NCBI GenBank assembly: GCA_902580275.1
Contig: CACHJZ010000002.1
Location: 168,334 to 232,333, forward strand
Length of the DNA: 64,000 nt
From: an uncultured Pelagibacteraceae bacterium
GTDB lineage: Bacteria > Pseudomonadota > Alphaproteobacteria > Pelagibacterales > Pelagibacteraceae
Direction: 5' to 3'
A program made the translations under genes and the position numbers. Below the pieces are notes generated by a model. It was not told the DNA's origin. It was given only the letters and a program-made list of their open reading frames with translations, and made no database searches. Below, in pieces: positions 49,502 through 59,615 of this stretch. Numbering within the stretch: position 1 is the stretch's first letter; every line of letters starts with the position of its first letter.

Positions 49502-50499
49502 TAAATTTCTTCTTTAGATATTTTTTCTGTATTTATTTTAAGTTTGGTTTCAAATTCATTTAGTCTTTTCCAAACAGAAATTAATTCAACTATAATTGGC
49601 CAACTTCTTACTAGGTATTGAAGCGAAGTCTCTACCCTTCCAAAAGCTCTAATAATTTGTTGCACAAACCCTAGGGTTATTGCTCCCGTCACTATTGTCG
49701 GTGCTAAAGCTAAATAAGGTACTATAACCATTCCTTGTAAATAACTCCATTTTACTGCATTAAAATATAAATAATGAAAATACATTTTATAGTGAATTTT
49801 TCTAACTCCACCGTATAAATCCTCAATCTTAGCCGGTTGTGCACTTTCTTTAAAATCTTCACCGAGAACTAATTCTTTTCTATATGCAGCTTCTTCTTTT
49901 TGAATATCATACTCAATACCTGGCAATTTAATTCCAACTGCAGCTAAAATAAACGTGCCTCCTAAAGCTGAAATAATTGCTACCCAAACTAACGCGTGAT
50001 TAACCTCGCCAACCCATGGAAGGACAGTGATACTTTTAGACAATCCCCATAGTATTGGTGTAAATGCTATTAATGTCATTATACTTCTTAAAAGTTCAGC
50101 GCCCAACCCCTCCATTATTCTTGCAAACTTAAGTGTATCTTCCTGTACTCTTTGTGAAGCGCCTTCAATAGATGAAGCAAAGTTCCATTTATCATGATAG
50201 AAATCTGCCATAGCTGTTCGCCATCTAAACGTCCAATGACTAGTAAAATAGTCACTAAATATTACAACTATAATGTAAATTGCAGCTATTTTTGCAAATG
50301 TAAAAAGGTAAGCAATAAATTCTTTTTCTGTGACCGCACCAGGTTCTGCTAAAGCCTTTTGCAATGTATCGTAAAATTCTCCAAACCATTCATTTATTCT
50401 AACGTCTAATTGTACTTGGTACCAAGTTGCTACAAGTATAAGAATTGTTCCACCTATACTCCATAAATGCCATCTTTTATCTGTAAAAAATTTAAACAT
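49501..50499 (-). CDS. SbmA/BacA-like transporter
   Basis: VQLDVRINEWFGEFYDTLQKAL, SDYFTSHWTFRWRTAMADFYHDKW, GASQRVQEDTLKFARIMEGLG. Confidence 0.88.
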   Translation of the reverse strand: MFKFFTDKRWHLWSIGGTILILVATWYQVQLDVRINEWFGEFYDTLQKALAEPGAVTEKEFIAYLFTFAKIAAIYIIVVIFSDYFTSHWTFRWRTAMADFYHDKWNFASSIEGASQRVQEDTLKFARIMEGLGAELLRSIMTLIAFTPILWGLSKSITVLPWVGEVNHALVWVAIISALGGTFILAAVGIKLPGIEYDIQKEEAAYRKELVLGEDFKESAQPAKIEDLYGGVRKIHYKMYFHYLYFNAVKWSYLQGMVIVPYLALAPTIVTGAITLGFVQQIIRAFGRVETSLQYLVRSWPIIVELISVWKRLNEFETKLKINTEKISKEEI

Positions 50500-50780
50500 T
50501 ATTTAATAAAATTATCTGAGTAAGATTTTTTAATTATTTTTCTACCTTTTGGTTCAATCAATTCATAATTAATATTATTCTTTTTAGCATATTTAATAGC
50601 TTCTTCCTTAGAGGAAAACTCAAGATTAAGTTCAGATAATGTGTTTGTAGAGCTTTCCCAACCCATTAAAGGATTAATACCACTTTTGGTATCCTCAAAT
50701 TTCAATAGCCAATTTTTTGTTTTCCCCTTACCAGATTGCATGGATGTTTTTGCAGGTCTATATATAAATGCTTTTTTCAT
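50499..50780 (-). CDS. NADH-ubiquinone oxidoreductase accessory subunit (NDUFS4/ETC complex I subunit family)
   Basis: AFIYRPAKTSMQSGKGKTKNWLLKFE...NPLMGWESSTNTLSELNLEFSSKEEAIKYAKKN. Confidence 0.88.
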   Translation of the reverse strand: MKKAFIYRPAKTSMQSGKGKTKNWLLKFEDTKSGINPLMGWESSTNTLSELNLEFSSKEEAIKYAKKNNINYELIEPKGRKIIKKSYSDNFIK

Positions 50781-50785
50781 ACTAA

Positions 50786-50862
<77 letters not shown>

Positions 50863-50956
50863 AATGGGATACTATTACAGTAGATAACGCTATTTTCAAA
50901 GGATAAAGAGGTCAAAATTAAAAGAAATTTGTTAAGAATCTGTTATAAAAGAGAAC

Positions 50957-51406
50957 ATGATAATTAACTGCCTGTGTGGCAAAAAATTTAATGTAGACGC
51001 AAGCCTAATTCCACCTGAAGGTAGGTTATTAAAATGTATTTCATGTGGTCATAAGTGGCATTATAAAATAGATGAAAAAAATTCAGAAAATGTTTTAAAA
51101 AAAAAAGATATCAAAATTAAAAAAATAAATCCTAACGAAAAAATACCTTCTGAAATTGACAAAATTATTCATGAAGCTGAGCAAGATAAAATACAAAAAG
51201 TAATAACCATTGATAAATCTAAATCAAATATTCCTTTTTTTAATATATTAATATTATCTTTTATTACATTTGTCGCATTTATAATTTTTTTAGATACATT
51301 TAAAAATCCCATAAATAACATAATCCCCGGATTTAATTTTTTATTGGAAAACTTTTATGAAAGTATTCAAGATCTATACCTTTTTATCAAAGATTTAATA
51401 AGATAA
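50957..51406 (+). CDS. zinc-ribbon (MJ0042-type) domain protein with C-terminal TM segment
   Basis: MIINCLCGKKFNVDASLIPPEGRLLKCISCGHKWHYK. Confidence 0.8.
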   Translation: MIINCLCGKKFNVDASLIPPEGRLLKCISCGHKWHYKIDEKNSENVLKKKDIKIKKINPNEKIPSEIDKIIHEAEQDKIQKVITIDKSKSNIPFFNILILSFITFVAFIIFLDTFKNPINNIIPGFNFLLENFYESIQDLYLFIKDLIR

Positions 51407-51407
51407 T

Positions 51408-52580
51408 ATGATCAACTATATTTCAAAACCTTTCAGGTGGTTTTTTAAATTAGAGGCTGCGAGTGGATTAATTCTACTTATAAGCGCCATTTTAGCATTA
51501 ATTATAAGTAATTCTAATTATTCAATTTATTATTTTGGCTATCTTGAAAAATATTTATTTATTGGTTTTAATGAAATCGGTCTTAAGCTGAGCATTCTAC
51601 ATTGGATAAATGATGCATTAATGGCTATTTTCTTTTTTTTCGTAACATTGGAAATCAAAAGAGAATTTTTACAAGGTGAATTGTCAAATATCAAACAAGC
51701 TTTGCTTCCAATGATTGCTGCTGTTGGCGGTATGGTTGTGCCAGCTTTAATCTATGTAGTTGTAAATTTAGGTGACACAGAAACAATGAATGGGTGGGCT
51801 ATTCCATCTGCCACTGATATTGCTTTTTCTTTAGGTGTATTATCTTTACTTGGAAAAAGGGTCCCACTATCGCTTAAAGTTTTTTTAACTGCATTAGCAA
51901 TAATAGATGATTTAGGAGCAATATTAATTATCGCTATATTTTATTCTGGAGACTTAAACATAAAATACCTTTTATTAATGCTTGCCGCATTCATTATTTT
52001 ATTAATTACAAATAAGTTTAATATTAAAAAATTTTTACCATATTTAATTGTTGGAATATTTTTATGGGATTTTACTCATAATTCAGGAATACATGCAACA
52101 ATAGCTGGTGTGTTACTTGCAATAACAATCCCTCACAGAAAAAAAGAAAAAGATTTCTCCTTATTAATTAAAGTAGAACACGCTATTAGCCCGTATGTTG
52201 CATTTGGAATAATGCCTTTATTTGCATTCGCGAATGCTGGTGTTTCGTTAGAGGGTTTATCTTTTTCATCATTGTTAGATAAGGTTCCACTAGGCATTGT
52301 GCTTGGTTTGTTTGTAGGTAAACAATTAGGTGTATTTGTTTTTTCTTATATATCTATAAAATTAAAGATTGCTCAAATGCCAAGTAACACAAGTTGGTAT
52401 AATTTTTATGGAGTCGGTATTCTTACTGGTATTGGTTTTACAATGAGCTTATTTGTTGGGAATTTAGCTTTTGTAGAAAATATGCAATATATGGACGGTG
52501 TTAAAATTGGAGTTTTGACTGGGTCATTATTATCCACCCTAGCTGGTTATTTTTTAATATTACTTACACCTAATAGATAA
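51408..52580 (+). CDS. nhaA: Na+/H+ antiporter NhaA
   Basis: NDALMAIFFFFVTLEIKREFLQGELS, WAIPSATDIAFSLGVLSLLGKRVP, AIIDDLGAILIIAIFYSG. Confidence 0.97.
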   Translation: MINYISKPFRWFFKLEAASGLILLISAILALIISNSNYSIYYFGYLEKYLFIGFNEIGLKLSILHWINDALMAIFFFFVTLEIKREFLQGELSNIKQALLPMIAAVGGMVVPALIYVVVNLGDTETMNGWAIPSATDIAFSLGVLSLLGKRVPLSLKVFLTALAIIDDLGAILIIAIFYSGDLNIKYLLLMLAAFIILLITNKFNIKKFLPYLIVGIFLWDFTHNSGIHATIAGVLLAITIPHRKKEKDFSLLIKVEHAISPYVAFGIMPLFAFANAGVSLEGLSFSSLLDKVPLGIVLGLFVGKQLGVFVFSYISIKLKIAQMPSNTSWYNFYGVGILTGIGFTMSLFVGNLAFVENMQYMDGVKIGVLTGSLLSTLAGYFLILLTPNR

Positions 52581-52589
52581 TTTAAAATA

Positions 52590-53141
52590 ATGAAAAGAAT
52601 TTTATTTGCTGTAATACTAATTTGTATGTTTAACTTCAAGATTACAGCTAACGCTAATTATGAACAAACTTTTTTTGATTTTAGTATCAAAAGTAATACT
52701 GGTGAAATAATTAATCTTAATAAATATAAAAATAATGTAATTTTAATTGTTAATACAGCTAGCTATTGTGGTTTTACAAAACAATATGCTGATATGCAAA
52801 AATTATGGGAAAAGTATAAAAAAGATGGACTTGTAGTCATTGGTGTGCCATCAAATTCCTTCAACCAAGAAAAAGATGAAGATTCAGAGGTAAAAATATT
52901 TTGTGAAGTAAATTTTAACATAAATTTTCCAATAACAACAATCACAAAAGTTAAAGGTGATGATGCACATGAAATTTATAAATGGGCAAGAGAAAATCAC
53001 GGTAAATCAGCAATACCTAAATGGAATTTTAGCAAAATATTAATTGATAAAAAAGGAAAAGTCGCTGAAACTTACTCGTCACTTACTAATCCAATGTCCA
53101 AGAAAGTAGTCTCAAAAATCGAGAGTTTGTTAAAAGACTAA
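52590..53141 (+). CDS. glutathione peroxidase-like (Cys-type) with signal peptide
   Basis: VILIVNTASYCGFTKQYADMQKLWEKYK, VVIGVPSNSFNQEKD, WNFSKILIDKKGKV. Confidence 0.92.
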   Translation: MKRILFAVILICMFNFKITANANYEQTFFDFSIKSNTGEIINLNKYKNNVILIVNTASYCGFTKQYADMQKLWEKYKKDGLVVIGVPSNSFNQEKDEDSEVKIFCEVNFNINFPITTITKVKGDDAHEIYKWARENHGKSAIPKWNFSKILIDKKGKVAETYSSLTNPMSKKVVSKIESLLKD

Positions 53142-53912
53142 ACTTAAACCATCATAAGCAGGGATAATATTTTTTCTTAATTTACTTTTTAATACTTTGT
53201 AATCTAAATCTGAATGTAAATTAGTTAATACAGCTTTTTTGGGCGAAAACACTTTAATTAACTCTAAAGATTTTTCAAGGTTTAAGTGTGATGGATGGTT
53301 TCTGTACCAAAGACAATCTATAACAAGATATTTAAGATTTTTAAAATATTTATAATCTTTTTGAAAAATTTTACTAACATCACTTATGTATGCAAGCTTT
53401 TTATTAAATATATAACAAATACTATTTACACTTCCATGCTTAACTTTAATACACCTTATGTTAATTTTTTCGTCTTTTTTTTTAAAAAAAATTTTTTTTT
53501 TAATAGGTTTCATGTTTAATATAGCAGGATATTCTTTTGAATTTGATTTGAAACAGTAAGAAAAATTTTTATTAAAATATTTTCTGGTCATATTGTCTGC
53601 ATATATATCTAATGGTTTTTTGCTCTTAATAAAAAAAACTCTTAAATCATTAATTCCATGTGTTTGATCTGCATGCATGTGTGAATATAGAACTTTGTCT
53701 ATTGAGTTAATTTTGTTATTAATTAACTGTGATCTTAAATCTGGTGAGGTATCGATTAGTATATTTAAAAAATTAGTTTTCAATAAAGCAGAGCATCTAG
53801 TTCTGATATTTTTTTTATTATTAGGATCGCATTTACCATAAAATCCATCTGCTCTAGGAACACCCATTGAACTTCCACAGCCTAAAATTATAAATTTCAT
53901 ACTAAGTACCAA
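53130..53912 (-). CDS. MBL-fold metallohydrolase (PhnP/RNase Z-like)
   Basis: LGCGSSMGVPRADGFYGKCDPNNKKNIRTRCSALL, LYSHMHADQTHGINDLR. Confidence 0.9.
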   Translation of the reverse strand: MVLSMKFIILGCGSSMGVPRADGFYGKCDPNNKKNIRTRCSALLKTNFLNILIDTSPDLRSQLINNKINSIDKVLYSHMHADQTHGINDLRVFFIKSKKPLDIYADNMTRKYFNKNFSYCFKSNSKEYPAILNMKPIKKKIFFKKKDEKINIRCIKVKHGSVNSICYIFNKKLAYISDVSKIFQKDYKYFKNLKYLVIDCLWYRNHPSHLNLEKSLELIKVFSPKKAVLTNLHSDLDYKVLKSKLRKNIIPAYDGLSLVF

Positions 53913-54666
53913 AAAATAATTTGTTGAAATTATTTGTTGTATAATTAATTAAATTTTGTGGTTCTGTATTTTTTAAAATAGCAAGTTTTTCTGCGGTATA
54001 TTTGATAAACGAAGGCTCATTCTTTTTTCCCCTCATAGGTTCAGGGGCAAGAAAAGGACTATCTGTTTCAATTAGAAGCCTATCTGTAGGTATGACCTTA
54101 AAGGTATCTTGTAGATCAACAGAATTTTTAAAAGTGATTATTCCACTAGCGGAAAAGAAAGCATTAAGTTCAAATAATTTCTTTGCAAAAGAAGTAGAAC
54201 CTGTAAAACAATGCATTAATATTTTTAAACTGGGTTTAAATTTTTTTTTAAGAATTTCATAAGTTTCATTCTCTGCATTTCTAGAATGAATAATAATCGG
54301 TAAATCAAATTTTATTGCTGCATCAATATGAAGATTGAAGCTTTCAATTTGTGCTTCTTTTTTGCTATTATTATAATAAAAATCTAGACCAGTTTCTCCT
54401 ATACCTATTATCTTATTACTTTTTTTAATATTTAAATATATTTGATCCATTGTAATTGGATTTTTATCAGCCTCGTGAGGATGGATACCAAAGGTTCCGT
54501 AGATAATTTTATCCATTTCTATAATTTTTAAAATATTTGTAAAACTTTCAAGTGATGTACAAATAGTAAGTAATTTTTCTATTCCCTCTTTTTTTGATCT
54601 TTCAATAACTTTATCCAAGTTTGAGAAAATTGGTTCATGATCTAAATGGCAATGAGAATCAATCAT
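53902..54666 (-). CDS. TatD family hydrolase
   Basis: MIDSHCHLDHEPI, GIHPHEADK, IGETGLDFYYN, LIETDSPFLAPEPMRGKKNEPSF. Confidence 0.95.
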   Translation of the reverse strand: MIDSHCHLDHEPIFSNLDKVIERSKKEGIEKLLTICTSLESFTNILKIIEMDKIIYGTFGIHPHEADKNPITMDQIYLNIKKSNKIIGIGETGLDFYYNNSKKEAQIESFNLHIDAAIKFDLPIIIHSRNAENETYEILKKKFKPSLKILMHCFTGSTSFAKKLFELNAFFSASGIITFKNSVDLQDTFKVIPTDRLLIETDSPFLAPEPMRGKKNEPSFIKYTAEKLAILKNTEPQNLINYTTNNFNKLFFGT

Positions 54667-56194
54667 TTTTTATCTTATTAAATAAAATTTCTATTTTATT
54701 TATCTTAGTTTCTGGTAATAAATATTCGTTATCTAAAATTGATGCAAATTCAATATCTTTTTCTAGAATATTAAAAATTTTTAATGCTTTCAAGGATGAC
54801 TCTGGGATTATAGGATAGAGCATAATTGATATTTTTCTTATAATCTCCAAAGACACATAAACTATAGTATTCATTCTTTTTTTATCATTCTTTTTTTTCC
54901 AAGGTTCTTGATCATTAAAATATTTATTAGCTTTAAAAAGTTGTTCAACGATAAAATTTAAATAAAAATTTATATTTTGTTTGTCGATGTTCAAATTTAA
55001 CGATCTAAAGTTATTTTCAAAATTTTCTAAGATATTTAAATCCTCATTTTTGAATTCAACTAGATTTGGTATTTTTAAACCAATATTTTTTTCGCAAAAT
55101 GAAAGAACTCTTTGACATAAATTTCCATAATTATTAGCTAAATCGCTATTAATGCAACTTTCTAACTTCTCATTAGATATATTACCATCATTTCCAAACG
55201 AAACTTCTTTTAATAAATAATATCTCAATGGATCGAGACCATATTTTTCAATTATTTCAATTGGATCTAAAATATTACCTTTGGATTTTGACATTTTTTC
55301 ATCACCTGACAATATCCAACCATGACCATATATTCTTTTTGGTGGCTTTATACCCGCAGCTAGTAGAAATGCTGGCCAATATACAGCATGGAATCTTAAT
55401 ATATCTTTTCCAATAATATGAATGTCTGCGGGCCAAAATTTTTTATAAAGTTCATTATTTTCATCTGTGTAATTTAAAGCACTAATATAATTAGTTAATG
55501 CATCTAACCATACATAAATAACATGTTTGTCGTTTGATGGAACTTTGACACCCCATGTAAAAGATTTTCTACTTATAGAAAGATCTTTAAGTCCACTTTC
55601 AACAAAACTTATCACCTCATTTTTTCTTGCCTCAGGTAGAATAAATTCTGGATTATCTTTATAAAATTTAAGTAATGGTTCTTGCCATTTAGATAATTTA
55701 AAAAAAAAAGACTCTTCCTCTACCCACTCTACTTTAGAACCAGAGGATTTACTTTTCTTAAAACCATCATCTTCTTCAATTTCATCCTCATTGTAAAACG
55801 CTTCATCAGAAACAGAATACCATCCAGAATATTTCGAAAGATAAATTTCTTTTTTACTCTCTAATATTTTCCATAATTTTTGGACAGATTCTTTATGTCT
55901 GTTCTCAGTAGTTCTTATAAAATCATTGTTTGAGAGATTAAGGATTTTTGATAGATCTTTAAACGTTTTACTTATCTCATCACAAAATTTTAAAGGTTCT
56001 TTATTTTTTTGTAAAGCTGCACGTTGTATTTTTTGACCATGTTCGTCTGTGCCTGTTAGAAAAAAAACTTCATAACCTTGAATTTTTTTTAATCGTGCAA
56101 AAAAATCGGATACTATGCTTGAGTATGCATGACCCATGTGCGGTTTTGCAGATGGATAATAAATTGGAGTGGTTATATAAAATTTCTTATTCAT
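54659..56194 (-). CDS. metG: methionyl-tRNA synthetase
   Basis: YITTPIYYPSAKPHMGHAYSSIVSDFFARL, HGWILSGDEKMSKSKGN. Confidence 0.96.
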   Translation of the reverse strand: MNKKFYITTPIYYPSAKPHMGHAYSSIVSDFFARLKKIQGYEVFFLTGTDEHGQKIQRAALQKNKEPLKFCDEISKTFKDLSKILNLSNNDFIRTTENRHKESVQKLWKILESKKEIYLSKYSGWYSVSDEAFYNEDEIEEDDGFKKSKSSGSKVEWVEEESFFFKLSKWQEPLLKFYKDNPEFILPEARKNEVISFVESGLKDLSISRKSFTWGVKVPSNDKHVIYVWLDALTNYISALNYTDENNELYKKFWPADIHIIGKDILRFHAVYWPAFLLAAGIKPPKRIYGHGWILSGDEKMSKSKGNILDPIEIIEKYGLDPLRYYLLKEVSFGNDGNISNEKLESCINSDLANNYGNLCQRVLSFCEKNIGLKIPNLVEFKNEDLNILENFENNFRSLNLNIDKQNINFYLNFIVEQLFKANKYFNDQEPWKKKNDKKRMNTIVYVSLEIIRKISIMLYPIIPESSLKALKIFNILEKDIEFASILDNEYLLPETKINKIEILFNKIKND

Positions 56195-57113
56195 TTAGAC
56201 ATTTACTTTGAAATTCAAAATAAAGATTTTCGATATCCAAATTGAATTTTTTTGCATCTGAAACTTTTTTAAAAAAAGAATTATATGCTGAAAAATCATA
56301 TTCATCAAAATTCTCAAGATTTTTTTTATAAAAATACATCTGAATAAGTTTAAGCAATAAATTAGTATTTTTTTTATCATATTTAACTTTTAAATTACTA
56401 AAATAATATCTAAGTATACTTTCCGCACTTATCTTTTCTTGAAATTTAATTTCATCTGAAAATTCTTTTAACAAAAATAGTTCCCCAACACTAAAAAATT
56501 TTGATAATAAATTATCATCGAAAAAATTATTAAAATTATAATTTGATAATTTATCAAAAATAGAAATACTTTCTTTTTCTGAAAAATTTTTTTTAAACAA
56601 AAGACATCTTGATTTAATCGTATCTAGTATTTTAAAAGAGGAGTTATGAATTAAAATAAAAATAAGTTTTTCATTTGGCTCTTCTAAAATTTTAAGTAAT
56701 GCATTACTTGAATTATTATTTAAATATTCAGTATTATTAATTAAAATAATCCTGCATTTATTGTTAAATGATGATCTATTTATAAAATCAAAAGATTTTC
56801 TAATTTGATCTATGCCAATATTTTTTTTCCCCTCATCAGTGTCTATTGAATAGAAATTTGGATGAGTGTTATTCCTTACTAACTTAAAAGATCTATTTTT
56901 AATATTTATTTCATAATTATTTTTATCGTATTTACTATCCTCATTTTTAGATAGTAAATAATTTATTAGATGATGAGCAAAAGTTAATTTGCCAATACCT
57001 TTTCTTCCTGAAATTATAAATTTATTTGGCACGTTATTATTTAAATCTAAATTGAGAAAAAGTTTAAAAAAATCACTATATCCATATATCTTTGTTTCTA
57101 TATTATTTTTCAT
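56187..57113 (-). CDS. holB: DNA polymerase III subunit delta'
   Basis: NKFIISGRKGIGKLTFAHHLINYLL, SNALLKILEEPNEKLIFILIHNSSFKILDTIKSRCLLFK. Confidence 0.88.
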   Translation of the reverse strand: MKNNIETKIYGYSDFFKLFLNLDLNNNVPNKFIISGRKGIGKLTFAHHLINYLLSKNEDSKYDKNNYEINIKNRSFKLVRNNTHPNFYSIDTDEGKKNIGIDQIRKSFDFINRSSFNNKCRIILINNTEYLNNNSSNALLKILEEPNEKLIFILIHNSSFKILDTIKSRCLLFKKNFSEKESISIFDKLSNYNFNNFFDDNLLSKFFSVGELFLLKEFSDEIKFQEKISAESILRYYFSNLKVKYDKKNTNLLLKLIQMYFYKKNLENFDEYDFSAYNSFFKKVSDAKKFNLDIENLYFEFQSKCLNE

Positions 57114-57729
57114 TTTTAAAAATTAATTTTTTTATTTTTTTTAGAATTATTTCGCTATTAACCTCTATTTTTTTATCAGAATTAATAATTAAATATTTAT
57201 TTTTATTTTTTGCTAAATTAACAAACCCCTTTTGTACTTTATTGTAAAATGCACTATTAAATTTATCGTATTTATTAAGATTTTTTCTTTTTCCAAGCCT
57301 TTTTTTTAAATTACTAGAGCTAACTGTATTTAAAAAGGTAAAATCAACTTTTATATCTTTTAATAGATATTTATTTATTAAATTTATTATTTTTAAATCT
57401 ATGCCCATTCCATAATGCTGATAGGCAATTGTTGAGTCTATAAATCTATCAATTATTATAATTTTTTTTTGGTAATTTTTTTTTATTATTTTATCAATAT
57501 TTTCATTTCTTGCAGCCAGATAAAGAAGTAAATCTGAAAATATGTGAAAATTTGATCTTTTGTTCAAAATAATTTTTCTTAATAATTCAGAATTTTTATT
57601 ACCACCTGGCTCTCTTATATTTATATATTTAATTTTTTTATTTTTTAAATATTTTGTTATATTTTTTATATGAGTTGTTTTACCAGAACCCTCTATACCT
57701 TCGAATACTATTAGAGGTCTTTTAAACAT
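57103..57729 (-). CDS. tmk: thymidylate kinase
   Basis: LIVFEGIEGSGKTTHIKNI, INIREPGG, IIDRFIDSTIAYQHYG. Confidence 0.95.
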   Translation of the reverse strand: MFKRPLIVFEGIEGSGKTTHIKNITKYLKNKKIKYINIREPGGNKNSELLRKIILNKRSNFHIFSDLLLYLAARNENIDKIIKKNYQKKIIIIDRFIDSTIAYQHYGMGIDLKIINLINKYLLKDIKVDFTFLNTVSSSNLKKRLGKRKNLNKYDKFNSAFYNKVQKGFVNLAKNKNKYLIINSDKKIEVNSEIILKKIKKLIFKNEK

Positions 57730-58870
57730 CGCCCCATATTAAATAATTTATAGATTTTGCTATTCTTGAAAATAAATTTACTTTTTTAACTTCGCTATTT
57801 GAAAAAATTTTATGTTGGTCAATTAACTCGTTTTTGTAATAAATTTTTAGTAGTCCGATTTCTTGATCTTTTCTTATTGGCGCTTTTAAGGGTCCATCAT
57901 ATTCGACTGTAATTTTGAGTTCTTTTTTTCTACCCTTTTTTATTGTCTTATATATGTCTTGCTTGACATATCCATCAACTTTATTTTTTTTACCAAGCCA
58001 TACATCAAAATCGGTTATTTTTTTATTATCACTTGATATTTTAATTGTGTCAAAATTAGTAAAACCCCACATATGCAGTTTCATAGACTCCCTGGATCTA
58101 TCTTTTTTTGTTTTGAAACCACTAGCTACTGCGATTAATCTTCTTCCGTTTCTTTCAACAGATGATGCTAAAGAATATTTTTCTACTGCGAGATATCCTG
58201 TTTTTATTCCATCAGCACCTATATTTTTATAAAGTAAAGGATTTCTATTACCTTGCGTAATTGGATCGCCACCAGTTCTATCCCACGTAAATTCTTCTTC
58301 ACTAAAATATCTGTAATAATTTGGAAAATTCTTAATAAGATAGTTAGACATTATTAAAATATCTTTCAATGTAGAGTAATTGTCTGGATCATTTATTCCT
58401 GATGAGTTTGAAAAGTTAGTATTATACATGCCTATCTCTTTTGCCTTAGAGGTCATAATGGTTGAAAATTCCTCTTCTGAACCAGCTATGCCCTCTGCTA
58501 GTGCGATGCAAGCATCATTTCCAGATGCAACAATTATCCCCCTTAATAAATCTTCAACGGAGACCTGATCACCAACCATAATAAACATAGAGGAATAACC
58601 AGCTGTTGACAATTTCCAGGCTTTTTCTGAAACTAAAAATTTATCATCTAAACTTATTTCTCCACTCTTAAGCATTTCAAAAGCTATAATACTTGTCATT
58701 ATTTTTGTCATTGAAGCAGGGTAAATTTCTCTGTCAGCATCTTTTTCGTAAAGAATTTCTCCAGATAAATAGTCCTGTAAAATAACAGATGGTGCCTTTA
58801 TATCAAAAGAATAAGATTTGAAATTTACTAATGAAAACAAAATTAAAAATATAATTTTTTTTTTAAACAT
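57722..58870 (-). CDS. D-alanyl-D-alanine carboxypeptidase (penicillin-binding protein 5/6 family)
   Basis: EIYPASMTKIMTSIIAFEML (SxxK), VASGNDACIALAEGIAGS (SGN), ADGIKTGYLAVEKYSLASS (KTG). Confidence 0.95.
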   Translation of the reverse strand: MFKKKIIFLILFSLVNFKSYSFDIKAPSVILQDYLSGEILYEKDADREIYPASMTKIMTSIIAFEMLKSGEISLDDKFLVSEKAWKLSTAGYSSMFIMVGDQVSVEDLLRGIIVASGNDACIALAEGIAGSEEEFSTIMTSKAKEIGMYNTNFSNSSGINDPDNYSTLKDILIMSNYLIKNFPNYYRYFSEEEFTWDRTGGDPITQGNRNPLLYKNIGADGIKTGYLAVEKYSLASSVERNGRRLIAVASGFKTKKDRSRESMKLHMWGFTNFDTIKISSDNKKITDFDVWLGKKNKVDGYVKQDIYKTIKKGRKKELKITVEYDGPLKAPIRKDQEIGLLKIYYKNELIDQHKIFSNSEVKKVNLFSRIAKSINYLIWGDV

Positions 58871-59615
58871 TTTTAATTATTTCTATATTTTCAAAATTAA
58901 ATTTATTTAGTTTATTATATTCTTTTTGAAGAGACTTCAAATCTAAATAAGGGCCTAAAATTACTCTAAATTTATTTTTTGATAATTCTTGTATATCAAT
59001 ATTTTTAACGGATGATTCATCTATAATTTTTTTTTTCATCATTATTGCTGATTCTATGAAGTAAAAATCTGCAATTTTTATAGAATAATTAAACTTGATT
59101 TTTTTTGTAATTTTTTTTTTCTTATTAGTATTATTAAGATCATTAATTGTGATTTCATCAACTGGTGCTTTATTGGCAACTTTCTTTTCTTCGTCAAAAG
59201 TTTTAGTTTTTTTTGCAATAAATGCGCTATTATGTATTATCTCCTCAATAATTATGAAAGGCTCATCTGAGTTTAATTCAAGATCTAAAGCAATTCTTTT
59301 TGATACTACAGAATTATTGAAGTTTGGATAAATCGAATTTTTTCCAACTTGTGCAATTAAACTTTTATTATTAATAGGATTTAATATTTTTACTGCTGTT
59401 CCTCTCTTTAAATTTTTTTGAAATATAATTAAATCTCTTTCGTTCATTTTTTTATTAATTATTTTATCTAAATATAAATTTTCTTCATAAATCAATGTGA
59501 AACCAGAGTTAGAAAATTTTGTTTTTTTCTTTATTGGTTCATTGATGTTATAAACAGTGTTATTAATACAAGAATTTAAAAAAAATAATAAAAGTAAAAT
59601 TATTTTATAATTCAT
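58863..59615 (-). CDS. RlpA-like lipoprotein with DPBB and SPOR-like regions
   Basis: Lipobox FLNSC; MNERDLIIFQKNLKRGTAVKILNPINNKSLIAQVG...VVSKRIALDLEL; degenerate SPOR-like C-terminus FRVILGPYLDLKSLQKEYNKL. Confidence 0.65.
   Translation of the reverse strand: MNYKIILLLLFFLNSCINNTVYNINEPIKKKTKFSNSGFTLIYEENLYLDKIINKKMNERDLIIFQKNLKRGTAVKILNPINNKSLIAQVGKNSIYPNFNNSVVSKRIALDLELNSDEPFIIIEEIIHNSAFIAKKTKTFDEEKKVANKAPVDEITINDLNNTNKKKKITKKIKFNYSIKIADFYFIESAIMMKKKIIDESSVKNIDIQELSKNKFRVILGPYLDLKSLQKEYNKLNKFNFENIEIIKNV

Noticed and set aside
57915-58232. 105-aa plus-strand ORF within the D-Ala-D-Ala carboxypeptidase gene
   Set aside because: Fully antisense to a gene with complete SxxK/SGN/KTG motifs; no independent evidence.
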